Shown: one piece after another, positions 27,067-35,896 of the stretch
Layout: each line of letters begins with the position of its first letter
Position numbering within the stretch: the first letter of the stretch is position 1
DNA from: Eggerthella sp. YY7918
GTDB lineage: Bacteria > Actinomycetota > Coriobacteriia > Coriobacteriales > Eggerthellaceae
Direction of reading: 5' to 3'
Assembly: GCF_000270285.1 (NCBI RefSeq)
Contig: NC_015738.1
Location: forward strand, 2,418,001-2,482,000
Length of the DNA stretch: 64,000 bases
Notes under the pieces: model-generated
What the model saw: only the letters and a program-made list of their open reading frames with translations
What the model was told of the DNA's origin: nothing
The model's database searches: none
Program-made: the position numbers and the translations under genes

Positions 27067-27723
27067 CTAGCGATAGAACCTCGGATACACGACCTCAAGC
27101 CCCAGCTCTTCTTGCAGGCCCTCAAGGGTCGCCTCTGTCAGGCGTGCGAGTCCTTCATAGAACGGATGGCGAGTCGCCTCGATCAGCTCGTCAAGAAAGT
27201 GCGACGACCAGGTAAGCAGATGAAGGCGCAAGAACTCGTCGAGACATTCGGGCTGATTACGCGCGATCCACGCCATAAGCACCAGCATGAGGCCGATATG
27301 GTCTTCGGGTGTTTTGTCGTCGGTTGTGCGAGCAATACCTTGTTCGCGCATCCATTGGCGCAGTTCGAGTGTCGATTGCCCGAACAAAACGCACTCATGG
27401 TCGGTGTACACCGAACCCCACGGTGGCGCAGGCTTTGTCGCAGGACCTATGAATAGACGCCGATACTCCCAGACCAAATCATCGTCTTCAGACGTATGCG
27501 CAAGGCCTCTTTTCATGAGATCAAGAGAGAGTTGGGCCTGTTCGTCATCGACAAAAGGCCATTCTTTTGCCGCCGCTTCGACATCCAGCGATGCTATGGC
27601 CTCAAACGCTTCGTGCGCACTTCCAATCTTGGGGTCTTGCAGGAAAAATGGACCGAGTGTCTCACCTACAAAAGCAATCTCCTCAAGAAGATATCCATCT
27701 AAAAGTTTGTTCTCATCAACCAC
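27067..27723 (-). CDS. TorD/DmsD-family molybdoenzyme chaperone
   Basis: 218 aa from GTG, with AGGAG about 8 nt upstream. All-alpha protein with the TorD-family features LVWEYRRLFIGPATKPAPPW and WGSVYTDHECVLFGQSTLEL, and a C-terminal helix region DEFLRLHLLTWSSHFLDELI. These cytosolic chaperones bind the Tat signal of molybdoenzymes and help cofactor insertion before export. It stands downstream of the DmsC-like and Ttr-like genes on the same strand, so the TtrA-like enzyme is its probable client. Its stop abuts that of the convergent GGDEF-EAL gene with no gap. Confidence 0.88.
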   Translation of the reverse strand: MVDENKLLDGYLLEEIAFVGETLGPFFLQDPKIGSAHEAFEAIASLDVEAAAKEWPFVDDEQAQLSLDLMKRGLAHTSEDDDLVWEYRRLFIGPATKPAPPWGSVYTDHECVLFGQSTLELRQWMREQGIARTTDDKTPEDHIGLMLVLMAWIARNQPECLDEFLRLHLLTWSSHFLDELIEATRHPFYEGLARLTEATLEGLQEELGLEVVYPRFYR

Positions 27724-27855
27724 AAGCCAGCTCCTGATCCTTAACGTTTACACAAATTGCAGCAGCAACCCTGTTCGCTCCAGTATAAAACGGGGCATGC
27801 CATGATTAATCGTCATCTTCATGCACACGCGCTAAATACATTGAACGGGGCCAGT

Positions 27856-27887
27856 AGCACGAGCAACCTCTGGGGGCTGCTCGTGCT
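27856..27887 (-). terminator. hairpin downstream of the DmsC-like gene
   Basis: Perfect 10-bp stem AGCACGAGCA / TGCTCGTGCT with a 12-nt loop, 36 bases past the dmsC-like stop. No T-tract on the minus strand. Confidence 0.55.
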
Positions 27888-27922
27888 TGGGAACTAGGCT
27901 TTGTGGACGGGCCGATGCGGAC

Positions 27923-28861
27923 CTACACCTGCAACGCGTAGAACACGAGGCGCGCCACGAAGATGGCCACGATTACGGCCGCATTGCCCGCGACGAGCAG
28001 TGCGACGGCGGAACGGACGCCGACGGGCTTGGCCTTCGCCTGGTCGCGCTGGGGTACAGCCGCCGCAGCGCCGGCCGTCCGCCCGAGCGGCGCGGCCGAA
28101 GAGCGCCCGGAGGGCATGACGACGGCGCGCAGGCAAGCGAGCATCGCCACGAAACCCACGATGGAAAGGAGCAGGTACAGCCACGAGCCCGGCAGAGCCT
28201 CGCCGGGGAAGAACGCGGCGTACGCCGACTGCGCGTACAGCATCTGCGACGCGACGGCGAAGATGGACGCCGCCACGCCGACGAACGCCGCGATGATCTG
28301 CATGCCGGCGAAGCGCGTCCGCCGCGCCTCGGGCATGCCGCCCGCAAGGGCCACCACCAGCACGCCAAGCGGGACGCCGCCGGCGAGACAATACCCCACC
28401 AGACCGATGATTGTGATCGGCGAGCTCCAAGAAGGTACGGCCGACGCCACATATGGCGCGCCAATGGCCCCGGCATACACGAGGGCCAGCACACCCACTG
28501 CGCATGCAAACACCGTGCGAGCGCGATAGCCCAACCTGCCAGACATCGCGACGACCCAGTATACCAACGCCACCACGGCAAACAGCGCCGCCATAAACAC
28601 GGCGAACGTCAGGGAAGGGCCGCCGATCCCTTGGAACGCCAGCAAGCCGTGCTGCGGCGAGATGAAGAACACGAGCGCCGAGACCACACCGACGACGAGG
28701 ATGCCGAGCGGCAGCAGCGTCCAGCGGTCGATAAGTTCGAGGCGCTCCTGCGAGAAGCGCGTCGTGAGAAAAGTGATTGCCAAACCCACGAACGCCCCGG
28801 ACGCCATGGGCGCGAGCGTCGTGAACAACACGAGGGGAAATTGAGCGAGAGCAAGTTCCAT
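27923..28861 (-). CDS. DmsC-type DMSO reductase membrane anchor subunit
   Basis: 312 aa from ATG at 28861 with GAGGAGG 8 nt upstream. About eight membrane helices, with the DmsC-like N-terminus MELALAQFPLVLFTTLAPMA and SGAFVGLAITFL, then LLPLGILVVGVVSALVFFIS. DmsC anchors a DmsAB complex on the outer face of the membrane and oxidises menaquinol. There is no DmsA/DmsB directly beside it: upstream is the TtrA-like gene, which already has its own NrfD-type anchor, and a terminator lies between. So it is either a second quinol module for that enzyme or a relic of another operon. High GC like its right-hand neighbours. Confidence 0.8.
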   Translation of the reverse strand: MELALAQFPLVLFTTLAPMASGAFVGLAITFLTTRFSQERLELIDRWTLLPLGILVVGVVSALVFFISPQHGLLAFQGIGGPSLTFAVFMAALFAVVALVYWVVAMSGRLGYRARTVFACAVGVLALVYAGAIGAPYVASAVPSWSSPITIIGLVGYCLAGGVPLGVLVVALAGGMPEARRTRFAGMQIIAAFVGVAASIFAVASQMLYAQSAYAAFFPGEALPGSWLYLLLSIVGFVAMLACLRAVVMPSGRSSAAPLGRTAGAAAAVPQRDQAKAKPVGVRSAVALLVAGNAAVIVAIFVARLVFYALQV

Positions 28862-29074
28862 AAGCGTCACCTCCTCGGATCCGCGGATCCGTTGATGGGT
28901 TATCGAATCCCGCCATAGTAGATGCGCAACGCACGGACGGCACTAAGGCCGTCCGATTTCAGAAAGGCGTTGCCCGCCCGTGCAACGCCCGTTTTCGAAC
29001 CCACGCAGAGATTTACGTACTATTGCGGAACTTCAGCATTACTTCGGCAATGAGAGTGCCTAAGTTGCCAAAGT

Positions 29075-29105
29075 AGTGCTGGCAACTATGAGGGTTGCCA
29101 GCACT
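29075..29105 (-). terminator. terminator after the TtrA-like gene
   Basis: Perfect 12-bp stem AGTGCTGGCAAC / GTTGCCAGCACT with a 7-nt loop, starting 9 bases past the stop codon at 29114. It separates the Ttr-like operon from the DmsC-like gene. Confidence 0.7.
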
Positions 29106-29113
29106 CGAAGGGC

Positions 29114-32100
29114 TTACGCCTTTCGCACGTCAACCCAGAGGTCGAATTGGGCGGCGCCGCCTCCTAGGGGGTCGCAGAGGCCGCCGGCGCCGGTGATGGT
29201 GGGGTCGTCGGGGAGGAGTTCGTTCATACGGAAACCGCGGCCGCGGCCGCCAGCGAAGCCAGTCTTTTGGCGGCCGGGTTCGTCGCCGTCGAGAATGCCT
29301 TCTTCTTCCAGGTAGTCGGGCGCGGGGTCTACGACTTCCCCATCGATAGTGACGGGGCGCGCGCCGTAGCCCTGGTGGCCAAACGAGTAGTTCGCGCCCA
29401 CCACGCCGGGTCGGATGCCCTCGGTCACACGCACGTGACCAGCGGCTTCACCCTCGGGGCCCACGATGGTCACCGCATCGCCGTTTGCAAGGCCGCGCGC
29501 GTCGGCATCGGCGGGGTTCATCCACACGAAGTTCTCGGTGGTCACCTCGCGCAGCCACGGCGCGGCGATAGTGCGGTGCGAGCCGTTCGTGCGAGCCTTC
29601 CAGTTGATGAACGCGAACGGGCGATCGGCCGGCTGCTCCACCGGTGTGCCGTCGGCCAGCGCCACGGGAGCCACCCGCGCGAGACCGTCGAAGTTCTCAC
29701 CGGTGAGTGCGTTTTTGAGCGACGCCGTCTTGGGATCGTAGAACGCGCACAGCCCGCCGTAGCGCGTCTTGATGAGCTCGCCTTCGTAGCCGTCGTCCTT
29801 CGCAGGGTCGGCCGAGGCGAAGCGGCCGCCGCGATTGAGCACGTACACCACCTTCGGCCACTCTTCCTCGGTGACCGCCGCCTTCCACGCCTCAATATCG
29901 AACGCATCGCCCAGCGCACGCGTGCGGGTGCGCTCGAACAGCGCAAGCTCCTCGGCATCGGCATCCGGCACAGGCTTCTGACCTGCGTAGGCGATGTTCG
30001 CCGCCATCTTTAACCAGTAGTCGTACTCGTTGGCAAGCGCCGCCTTGCCGCCCGCGCCGTCCTTCCCCACCGGCACCGCAGCCTCACCCACGCCGGGCAG
30101 GCCGAGCCGCTGCATGATATCCAGATACACGTCCTCCACCGAGCGCGGGCCCTCGAAGGCGCGCACCGCCGGCTGGCCGAACTGGATGAGCTAGTACTGC
30201 TGGTTCGGATAAATGGACTCCTGGCTGAACCGCTCCAGGTAGACCTTGTCGGGCAGCACGAAATCGGCATAGCGCGACGTATCGCCGATCTCCACGTCGA
30301 ACGACACGAGCAGGTTGATCTTGCCCGGGTCGCCCAGCACGTCGGCCAGCCGGTCGCCGCCCGGCGTGGAGTCCACGAGCGAGTGGCGGTGGATGAACAG
30401 CGCGCCCAGGTGGTCGTACACATAGCCCGCCCGCAGCGTGGGCACCACCTCGTGCGACAGGTTGCCCGGCAGCGGATACCACGGGCGCGGCGCGGGGTAG
30501 CCGTCCTGCTTGAAGTAGCTGGTCTTCTCGTACTGCGTCTTCTGGCGCGTGATGGGAATGCCCCAACCCGTGTGCGCATCCGGCACCGTTTTGAGGTCGT
30601 AGCGGCCTTCGAACGGGGCAAACTTCGCGCCCGCGGCCAGGTGCCCGCCCTTCCAGTCGTGGTTTCCGATGAGGAAGTTGAGGTAGCCCGCCGCGCGCAC
30701 GGCGTCGAAGCCGTTCGCATGCATGGCGGGGCCGCGGTAGCTCATGACGCACGCGCGCTTGCCGTGGCTCGTGAACTCGCGCGCCACCTCCTCCACCACG
30801 GCAGGGTCGATGCCCGCGTCGGCGGCGTAGTCCTCAAGCGAGCGCTCGCCCACGCGCTCTACCAGCAGCTGGAACACGCTCTTCACACGCGTTGGCGCAC
30901 CATGCACGTCGATCTCGGCGTCAACCAGCAAGTCGGCCGGGCCCTCCGCAGCGTCGGCTTCTGCAAGCTCGCCGTCCACCAGCACGAACCGGGCGTCATC
31001 CTTGAGCGCTTCGCCGTTCGCGCCCGCCTCGCCCGCACGGCCGAGCACCTTCGCCGTGACGATGGGCGCGTTCGGCAGATCCACCGCCACAAGGTGCGTC
31101 GCGTCCGACCAGGTGGGCTCGCCGATGACGGCCGCCGCCTTCTTCCCCGGCACGCTGAGGTAGGCCGCATCGTAGCGCTCGTTGGCGATGATCCACGACA
31201 TCATGGCGTAGGCCAGCTCGGCATCCTTGCCGGGAATCACCGGCAACCACACGTCGGCCTTCGACGCGCTGCGCCCCTGGCGCGGGTCCACCACGTACAG
31301 TTTCATGCCGCGTTCGCGCGCCACCGACAGGCGCGGGGCCAGCCACGACGGCCCCTTGTTCGCGGTCATGGGCTCGGTGCCCCAAATGATGAGGCATTCG
31401 CAATGGTCCAGGTCGGCGTACATGCGCTTGTGGTTCGTGGTGGGATGCGTGCGCACGTTGGCCATAACGCCGGTCATGCCGCACACGCCGCCGTGGTTGA
31501 AGTTGTTCACCGAGCCGAAGCCGTTTTGCGTCAGGCGGTCGCCGATGAGGAACATGCGGTCGCCGCCGAGCGAGCAGAACAGGTTGGACTTGGGGCCCAG
31601 GTCGGGGTGCTTCGTGTCGATGAGCGTGTTGGCCCACTTCGCGTCGAAGTCGGCCTGGGTCATCTGGCCGGACTCGACCAGCGCCACATCGGCCTCCACC
31701 TGCTTCTTCGGTGCCCAGGCGTACCACTCGGCGATGCCGGGCGTGCCCAGCGCGGGCGAGCCGTTCACGATCTCGTCGAGCGCGGTGTCCCAGTCCACCG
31801 TCTCCCACTGGTCGCTTCCCCGGTCGCCCACGCGGCGCAAGGGCTGCGTGATGCGGAACCTGTCGTGCGCGAGCTGGATGCCCGCCTGGCCCTTGAGGCA
31901 GATCATGCCGCCTGATGCGGCGCGGCCCGCACGGGCCATGCCGTCGCCCGGTGAGAGCGCATCCTCGGGGCGCATGTCGTAGGGCGCCGGCGCATACGGC
32001 TGCGAATTGAGCGGGGAGTACGGGTTGCCCGCGATCTTGCGCACGAGCGAGGTCGCGCCCTCGTTGGCCTGCGGCCCGTCGGCTGCATCGGCCACGCGCA

Positions 32101-32356
32101 CCTTGATGGTGCAGTACGAGTTGCAGTTGTTGCACATGGACAGGATGACGTCGTCGGCCGCATACGCGCCGGTGGCATCGCCGCGTCCGTGCGGCGTATC
32201 GGTCAGAGGGTCGTTCGAGGCCATGAGGGCCGAAAGCCCGCCGCCGCCCACTACGGCTCCGGCCGCCACGGCCGCCGTGGCGCCGATCACCGCGCGGCGG
32301 GACGGGGTGCCGAACACCGCGTCGGGTCGGCCGTTCTCGTTACGCTGCGGATCCAT
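29114..32356 (-). pseudogene. TtrA-like molybdopterin oxidoreductase interrupted by an in-frame TAG
   Basis: 1081 codons in one frame, broken by TAG at 30191-30193 (codon 722). Before the stop the sequence ends ESIYPNQQY; after it the same frame continues LIQFGQPAVRAFEGPRSVED, so a single substitution explains it and no frameshift is needed. N-terminal Tat motif TPSRRAVIGATAAV, [4Fe-4S] ligands in MCNNCNSYC and a later MICLKGQAG, and Cys in NHGGVCGMTG as probable Mo ligand, as in the TtrA/ArrA/PsrA group. Start ATG with GGGAGG. Order B-C-A matches tetrathionate reductase operons, but selenate, arsenate or organic substrates remain possible. The truncated product would lack the C-terminal cofactor-binding domain and is probably inactive, unless the TAG is suppressed or is a sequence error. 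Confidence 0.8.
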
Positions 32357-33722
32357 CGCGCACCTCCCTGTTCGCCATCGTATCCTCGGCGCGCGTCGGA
32401 CACGACGCTGCGCCGTCGTAGATGCTCGTCCGCACGGGCGCACCTTCGGCCGCGCCGAGACGCTCGAGCGGCAACAGGCGCACCGTCAGGCCGAACGCGC
32501 CCACCGCAAGCCCCAGCACGAACAACGCCACCAAGAGCTCGCCCAAGCTGGGAACGTAGGCCGGCGTGGGCAGGCCGGCCAGAAGCGGCACCGAGAACCC
32601 GGCCACCACGAACACGTAGCGCAGCGCCAAGATGCCGACCAGCACGGCCACCGCGGCCGTTACTGCCCATGCCCCGCCGCCGCTCGCCCGCGAGCGCACC
32701 GCGCCCACGGCCAGCAGCGCACCGGGCAGCACGAGCCCCACGCCCACCTCGCCGATCCAGAACAGCGGCGCGAGCGGCCCGGCCACCATCACCTGCACGG
32801 GGGCAGCCACTGCCGGGTCGCCCGACAGGAGCGCGGGAGCCACCTGGAAGAACACGCAGAACGCGAGCGCGAAGAGCGATGCGGCCAGCACCCGCGCCAA
32901 CCCCGTAAGCGTCTTCGCGTCGGGGCGCGCCCGGCGAAGCCGAGCGAGCAGGCGGTACGCCACCAGCAGAAACGCCGCCGCCGTCACGACGGCCATCACG
33001 TAGAACAGCACCGACGTGATGCCGCCTTCCCACAGCCCGCGCGTCTTCACCGCAGCGAAGAACATGCCCGTGCCGCCCGGAGGCCCCACGAACGAAGTGG
33101 CCACGCCCACGCCGGCCAGCACGCGGATCGCCAGGTTCACGTTGCCGCGCCGCCGCAGCGCCCCGGCCTCGCCCGCAGCCGCATCGGCAACGCCAGCGTC
33201 CGCACCGCTCGCCAGCGCCCCGCGCCTGTCGTTCCACAGCACCAGCACGAACTGCGCAACAGCCACCGCCATGAAGAACATATACGCCTTGATTTCCCAG
33301 GCCAAAGGCGAGGACCAGTGGAAGAACAGCACCGTCCCCAGCGAATGCCGGATCGAGCCCAGATCCAGCCCGATGAAGATCATCGACACCGCAAGCGCCA
33401 CCACGCTCAGCCCCAGCGCCAGCCGCGCCACCGGCATGAAGCGCGGCAGCCGCAGCAGATACGCCAGCGCCGAGATCAGATACAACCCGCCGGCCAGCCC
33501 GGAGAACCAGATGTACACCACCACCCACAGCCCCCACGGCACCGCGTTCGTGGCCCCGGCCATGCCCAGCCCGTTCGCCAACCGGTCGAACATCGAAGCC
33601 GCGCCCGCAACCAGCAACACGCCTACCACCAGCACCCATACGAGCGTCGTGCGGCTCGAGAACGCCTCGCCCAGCCCGAACCGACGGCGGCGCGAACCCG
33701 CGCCTTGCGCATCGACAGTCAC
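32340..33722 (-). CDS. NrfD/PsrC-family quinol-oxidising membrane subunit (TtrC-like)
   Basis: About 460 aa. GTG at 33722 is preferred (GAGG 8 nt upstream); GTG at 33731 is the alternative. Nine or ten hydrophobic helices, starting TLVWVLVVGVLLVAGAASMF, with VPWGLWVVVYIWFSGLAGGL in helix 2 as in NrfD proteins. A hydrophilic loop with DRRGALASGADAGVADAAAG is unusually Ala/Gly rich. Such subunits pass menaquinol electrons to the Fe-S subunit. Overlaps the TtrA-like start by 17 bases and follows the Fe-S gene closely, so the three genes form one operon. The extreme GC here makes all reading frames open; this frame is chosen for its membrane profile. Confidence 0.85.
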   Translation of the reverse strand: MTVDAQGAGSRRRRFGLGEAFSSRTTLVWVLVVGVLLVAGAASMFDRLANGLGMAGATNAVPWGLWVVVYIWFSGLAGGLYLISALAYLLRLPRFMPVARLALGLSVVALAVSMIFIGLDLGSIRHSLGTVLFFHWSSPLAWEIKAYMFFMAVAVAQFVLVLWNDRRGALASGADAGVADAAAGEAGALRRRGNVNLAIRVLAGVGVATSFVGPPGGTGMFFAAVKTRGLWEGGITSVLFYVMAVVTAAAFLLVAYRLLARLRRARPDAKTLTGLARVLAASLFALAFCVFFQVAPALLSGDPAVAAPVQVMVAGPLAPLFWIGEVGVGLVLPGALLAVGAVRSRASGGGAWAVTAAVAVLVGILALRYVFVVAGFSVPLLAGLPTPAYVPSLGELLVALFVLGLAVGAFGLTVRLLPLERLGAAEGAPVRTSIYDGAASCPTRAEDTMANREVRDGSAA

Positions 33723-33732
33723 AGCAATCACC

Positions 33733-34380
33733 TCACTTCAAGTAGTAGACGGACGGGGCGGTGCCCAGCTCCTCGCGCAGGCGGAAGGCCCGCGGCGAAG
33801 CGGCCAGCTGCGCCACCTTCGATTCCGGATCGTTCAAATCGCCGAAGTACCGCGCATCGCCGATGCATGTCTCGCAGCACGCGGGAGCCTCGCCCGCGGC
33901 GATGCGGTGCGCGCAGAACGTGCACTTGCGCACCGTGCCGTACGTGCCTGCGTACTTCGCGCGCGCACCGCGGTCCACGCCGTACTCGGGGGCGGTCACC
34001 TGGTCGGCCGCCTGCACCTCGGCGATGTACGACGCGCCCTCGTCGGCCGACCGCGCGCCGTACGGGCACGCCGCGATGCAGTACTTGCACCCGATGCAGC
34101 GATCGGCATCGATCACCACGATGCCGTCCTCGCCGCGATACGTGGCGCTCACCGGGCACACGCTCACGCACGCGGGGTTCTCGCACTGCATGCACGGCCG
34201 CGGCAGCGCCTGGATGCGCACGTTGGGAAACGCGCCCTCCTCCTGTTCGAGCACCACGTTGTAGCTCACTCCCGGCGGCGTGCGATTCTCGGCCTTGCAC
34301 GCCACGGTGCACGAGTCGCACCCGACGCATTTCGCCAGATCGATGACCATACCCCAATGGGGACTCCGGTTTTCATCCAT
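33733..34380 (-). CDS. four-cluster ferredoxin subunit (TtrB/DmsB-like)
   Basis: 215 aa from the ATG with GAGGTG upstream. Four groups of cysteines for [4Fe-4S] clusters: CVGCDSCTVAC, CMQCENPACVSVC, CIGCKYCIAAC and CTFCAHRIAAGEAPACCETC. No signal peptide, so it would be carried across the membrane with the Tat-dependent catalytic subunit. It is the first gene of the B-C-A operon and transfers electrons from the NrfD-like subunit to the molybdenum subunit. In the last group the ligand order is normal; all sixteen expected ligands seem present. Confidence 0.9.
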   Translation of the reverse strand: MDENRSPHWGMVIDLAKCVGCDSCTVACKAENRTPPGVSYNVVLEQEEGAFPNVRIQALPRPCMQCENPACVSVCPVSATYRGEDGIVVIDADRCIGCKYCIAACPYGARSADEGASYIAEVQAADQVTAPEYGVDRGARAKYAGTYGTVRKCTFCAHRIAAGEAPACCETCIGDARYFGDLNDPESKVAQLAASPRAFRLREELGTAPSVYYLK

Positions 34381-34445
34381 GGAGCGCACCTCAATTCTTC
34401 CTCGATTGCTTCGCCGTCCCGAACGGGAGCGCCGAAACGGCAAAA

Positions 34446-34476
34446 AGCGTCCCGCCGGAGGGGGTGGCAGGACGCT
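34446..34476 (-). terminator. rho-independent terminator of the Psr/Phs-like operon
   Basis: On the minus strand a stem AGCGTCC...GGACGCT with inner GCC/GGC pairing is followed at once by TTTTT. It lies 10 bases past the NrfD-like stop at 34486 and 66 bases before the TtrB-like start. Confidence 0.8.
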
Positions 34477-34485
34477 CGGATTGGT

Positions 34486-35352
34486 TTACAAAAACAGTAC
34501 TGGCAGCGCCGCAAGCACAATAAGCAAACGCAGTAGAAAGCCGCCCACCAGCACGCCCGCCTCGCCGATCGCGCTTACCACAAGCGAGGTGGTTGAAGTC
34601 TCCACACGTTTAGCGATAAACACGGGATAGCCTTCAATGCAAAACGGCGCCACCAAACCCAATATGACGATACCGCCCCAAAACGCTGGCGCAAACTGTC
34701 CGGCCACAAGGGAATACACCGATGCCGCGCCTTCAAAGCTGCCCGCGTTTACAATAATGAGCATGGTGAACAGCACGACCATTTCAATGGCAGAGAGGAT
34801 AACGTGCGACTTCTTGATAAGCCACATTCGCTCGAATCGTGCACGGTCGGTGACGAGGCCCACAAGTGAAGTAGCCGCAAGCCCCGCCGAGAGCGCTGAC
34901 ACCACAAATAGGATGGGCAGGATGGCGTTGTTCCACAACGGCACGGCCTTAACGACACCCAGTAAAAAGCCGGTATAGGCCGCTACGGCAAACGCGAATA
35001 CAATACCGATCCACGTCAACCACTTCGGTACGCGCTTTTTCAGGATTTCAAGCAACGCCACCACGAGTGTGACCGGCATGTAGATGCAGATGAAATACAC
35101 ACCCAGGGTCATGACTGAGCCTGGATTCATCACAAGGAAGAAGAAACGCCAGGGATTCATGAACCCCGCTTCCGCATCGACCATGAGCAATAACAAGCCG
35201 ATACCCACAAACACCGGAGCGATAATGCGACCCGCCACGCGCATCTTCACGCTGTCGGGATACTTAGCCTCAACGAAGGCAGCTGTCAAAAAAGCACCCG
35301 CCGACGCGCCGGCCAAAAAGAGATACCAAGCGATCAAAGGTCCCCATACCAT
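34486..35352 (-). CDS. NrfD/PsrC-family membrane subunit of the Psr/Phs-like complex
   Basis: 288 aa. Eight or so membrane helices: LIAWYLFLAGASAGAFLTAA at the N-terminus (typical NrfD), IIAPVFVGIGLLLLMVDAEA, PGSVMTLGVYFICIYMPVTL, and a hydrophobic C-terminal helix LLRLLIVLAALPVLFL. The Asp-Ala-Glu in helix 2 is near the quinol site in PsrC. It would oxidise menaquinol and feed the four-cluster ferredoxin encoded immediately upstream (gap of a few bases). Last gene of the operon and followed by a good terminator. Lower GC than the Ttr-like operon that follows. Confidence 0.88.
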   Translation of the reverse strand: MVWGPLIAWYLFLAGASAGAFLTAAFVEAKYPDSVKMRVAGRIIAPVFVGIGLLLLMVDAEAGFMNPWRFFFLVMNPGSVMTLGVYFICIYMPVTLVVALLEILKKRVPKWLTWIGIVFAFAVAAYTGFLLGVVKAVPLWNNAILPILFVVSALSAGLAATSLVGLVTDRARFERMWLIKKSHVILSAIEMVVLFTMLIIVNAGSFEGAASVYSLVAGQFAPAFWGGIVILGLVAPFCIEGYPVFIAKRVETSTTSLVVSAIGEAGVLVGGFLLRLLIVLAALPVLFL

Positions 35353-35358
35353 GATTCA

Positions 35359-35895
35359 TCACCTCACGTAAAAGATTTTGGATGTGGTCAGATTGTCAGC
35401 GAGCGGATGTGCGTGATACTGCGCTATAGCCTGATTGATCTCGCTTTCGGGATCGTCCAAGTCCCCGAAGATACGCGCACCCGAAATGCAGGTTTGCACG
35501 CATGCCGGAGGATTGCCCGGATTTTCGCCGTCCCAGCAAAAGCGGCATTTCTCCACCACGCCGGTCGACTCCTGCACGATGCGCGCCTGATAGGGGCACG
35601 CCGCCATGCAGTACTTGCAGCCGATGCATTTCTCCGGATCTACCAGCACCACACCAGAGTCCGTGATATACGTGGCATGGGTGGGACAAACAGCAGCACA
35701 GGGTGCATCTTCGCAGTGCATGCACTGGGTGGGAACCACCTCGGCATATACGTTGGGGTACTCCCCTGTTTCAATCTCGTGATAGGTGATGAACGACTCA
35801 CTTGGTTCCAGATGATTTCTCATCTGGCAGGCAAGACGGCAAGCCGAGCAGCCAACGCATTTCTTCGTATTGATGAGCATTCCGTAGCGTGTCAT
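35359..35895 (-). CDS. four-cluster ferredoxin subunit (PsrB/PhsB-like)
   Basis: 178 aa. Cysteine groups CVGCSACRLAC, CMHCEDAPCAAVC, CIGCKYCMAAC and CRFCWDGENPGNPPACVQTC, enough for four [4Fe-4S] clusters. No signal peptide. Start ATG follows the catalytic gene's stop after a single base, so translation is coupled. Transfers electrons from the NrfD-like subunit to the molybdenum subunit on the outer face of the membrane. Family usual length is about 190 aa, so it is complete. Confidence 0.92.
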   Translation of the reverse strand: MTRYGMLINTKKCVGCSACRLACQMRNHLEPSESFITYHEIETGEYPNVYAEVVPTQCMHCEDAPCAAVCPTHATYITDSGVVLVDPEKCIGCKYCMAACPYQARIVQESTGVVEKCRFCWDGENPGNPPACVQTCISGARIFGDLDDPESEINQAIAQYHAHPLADNLTTSKIFYVR

Positions 35896-35896
35896 A

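Noticed and set aside
27894-28943. Long Arg/Gly/Ala-rich frames antisense to or overlapping the DmsC-like and Ttr-like genes, on both strands
   Set aside because: They are by-products of very high GC; composition is Arg/Pro/Ala-biased and no domain is recognisable. The chosen frames carry membrane helices or Cys motifs.
30191-30193. TAG read as pyrrolysine, or as a recoding signal
   Set aside because: TAG is not a selenocysteine codon, no pyrrolysine is known in this enzyme family, and no pyl genes are in the window; a nonsense mutation or sequence error is simpler.
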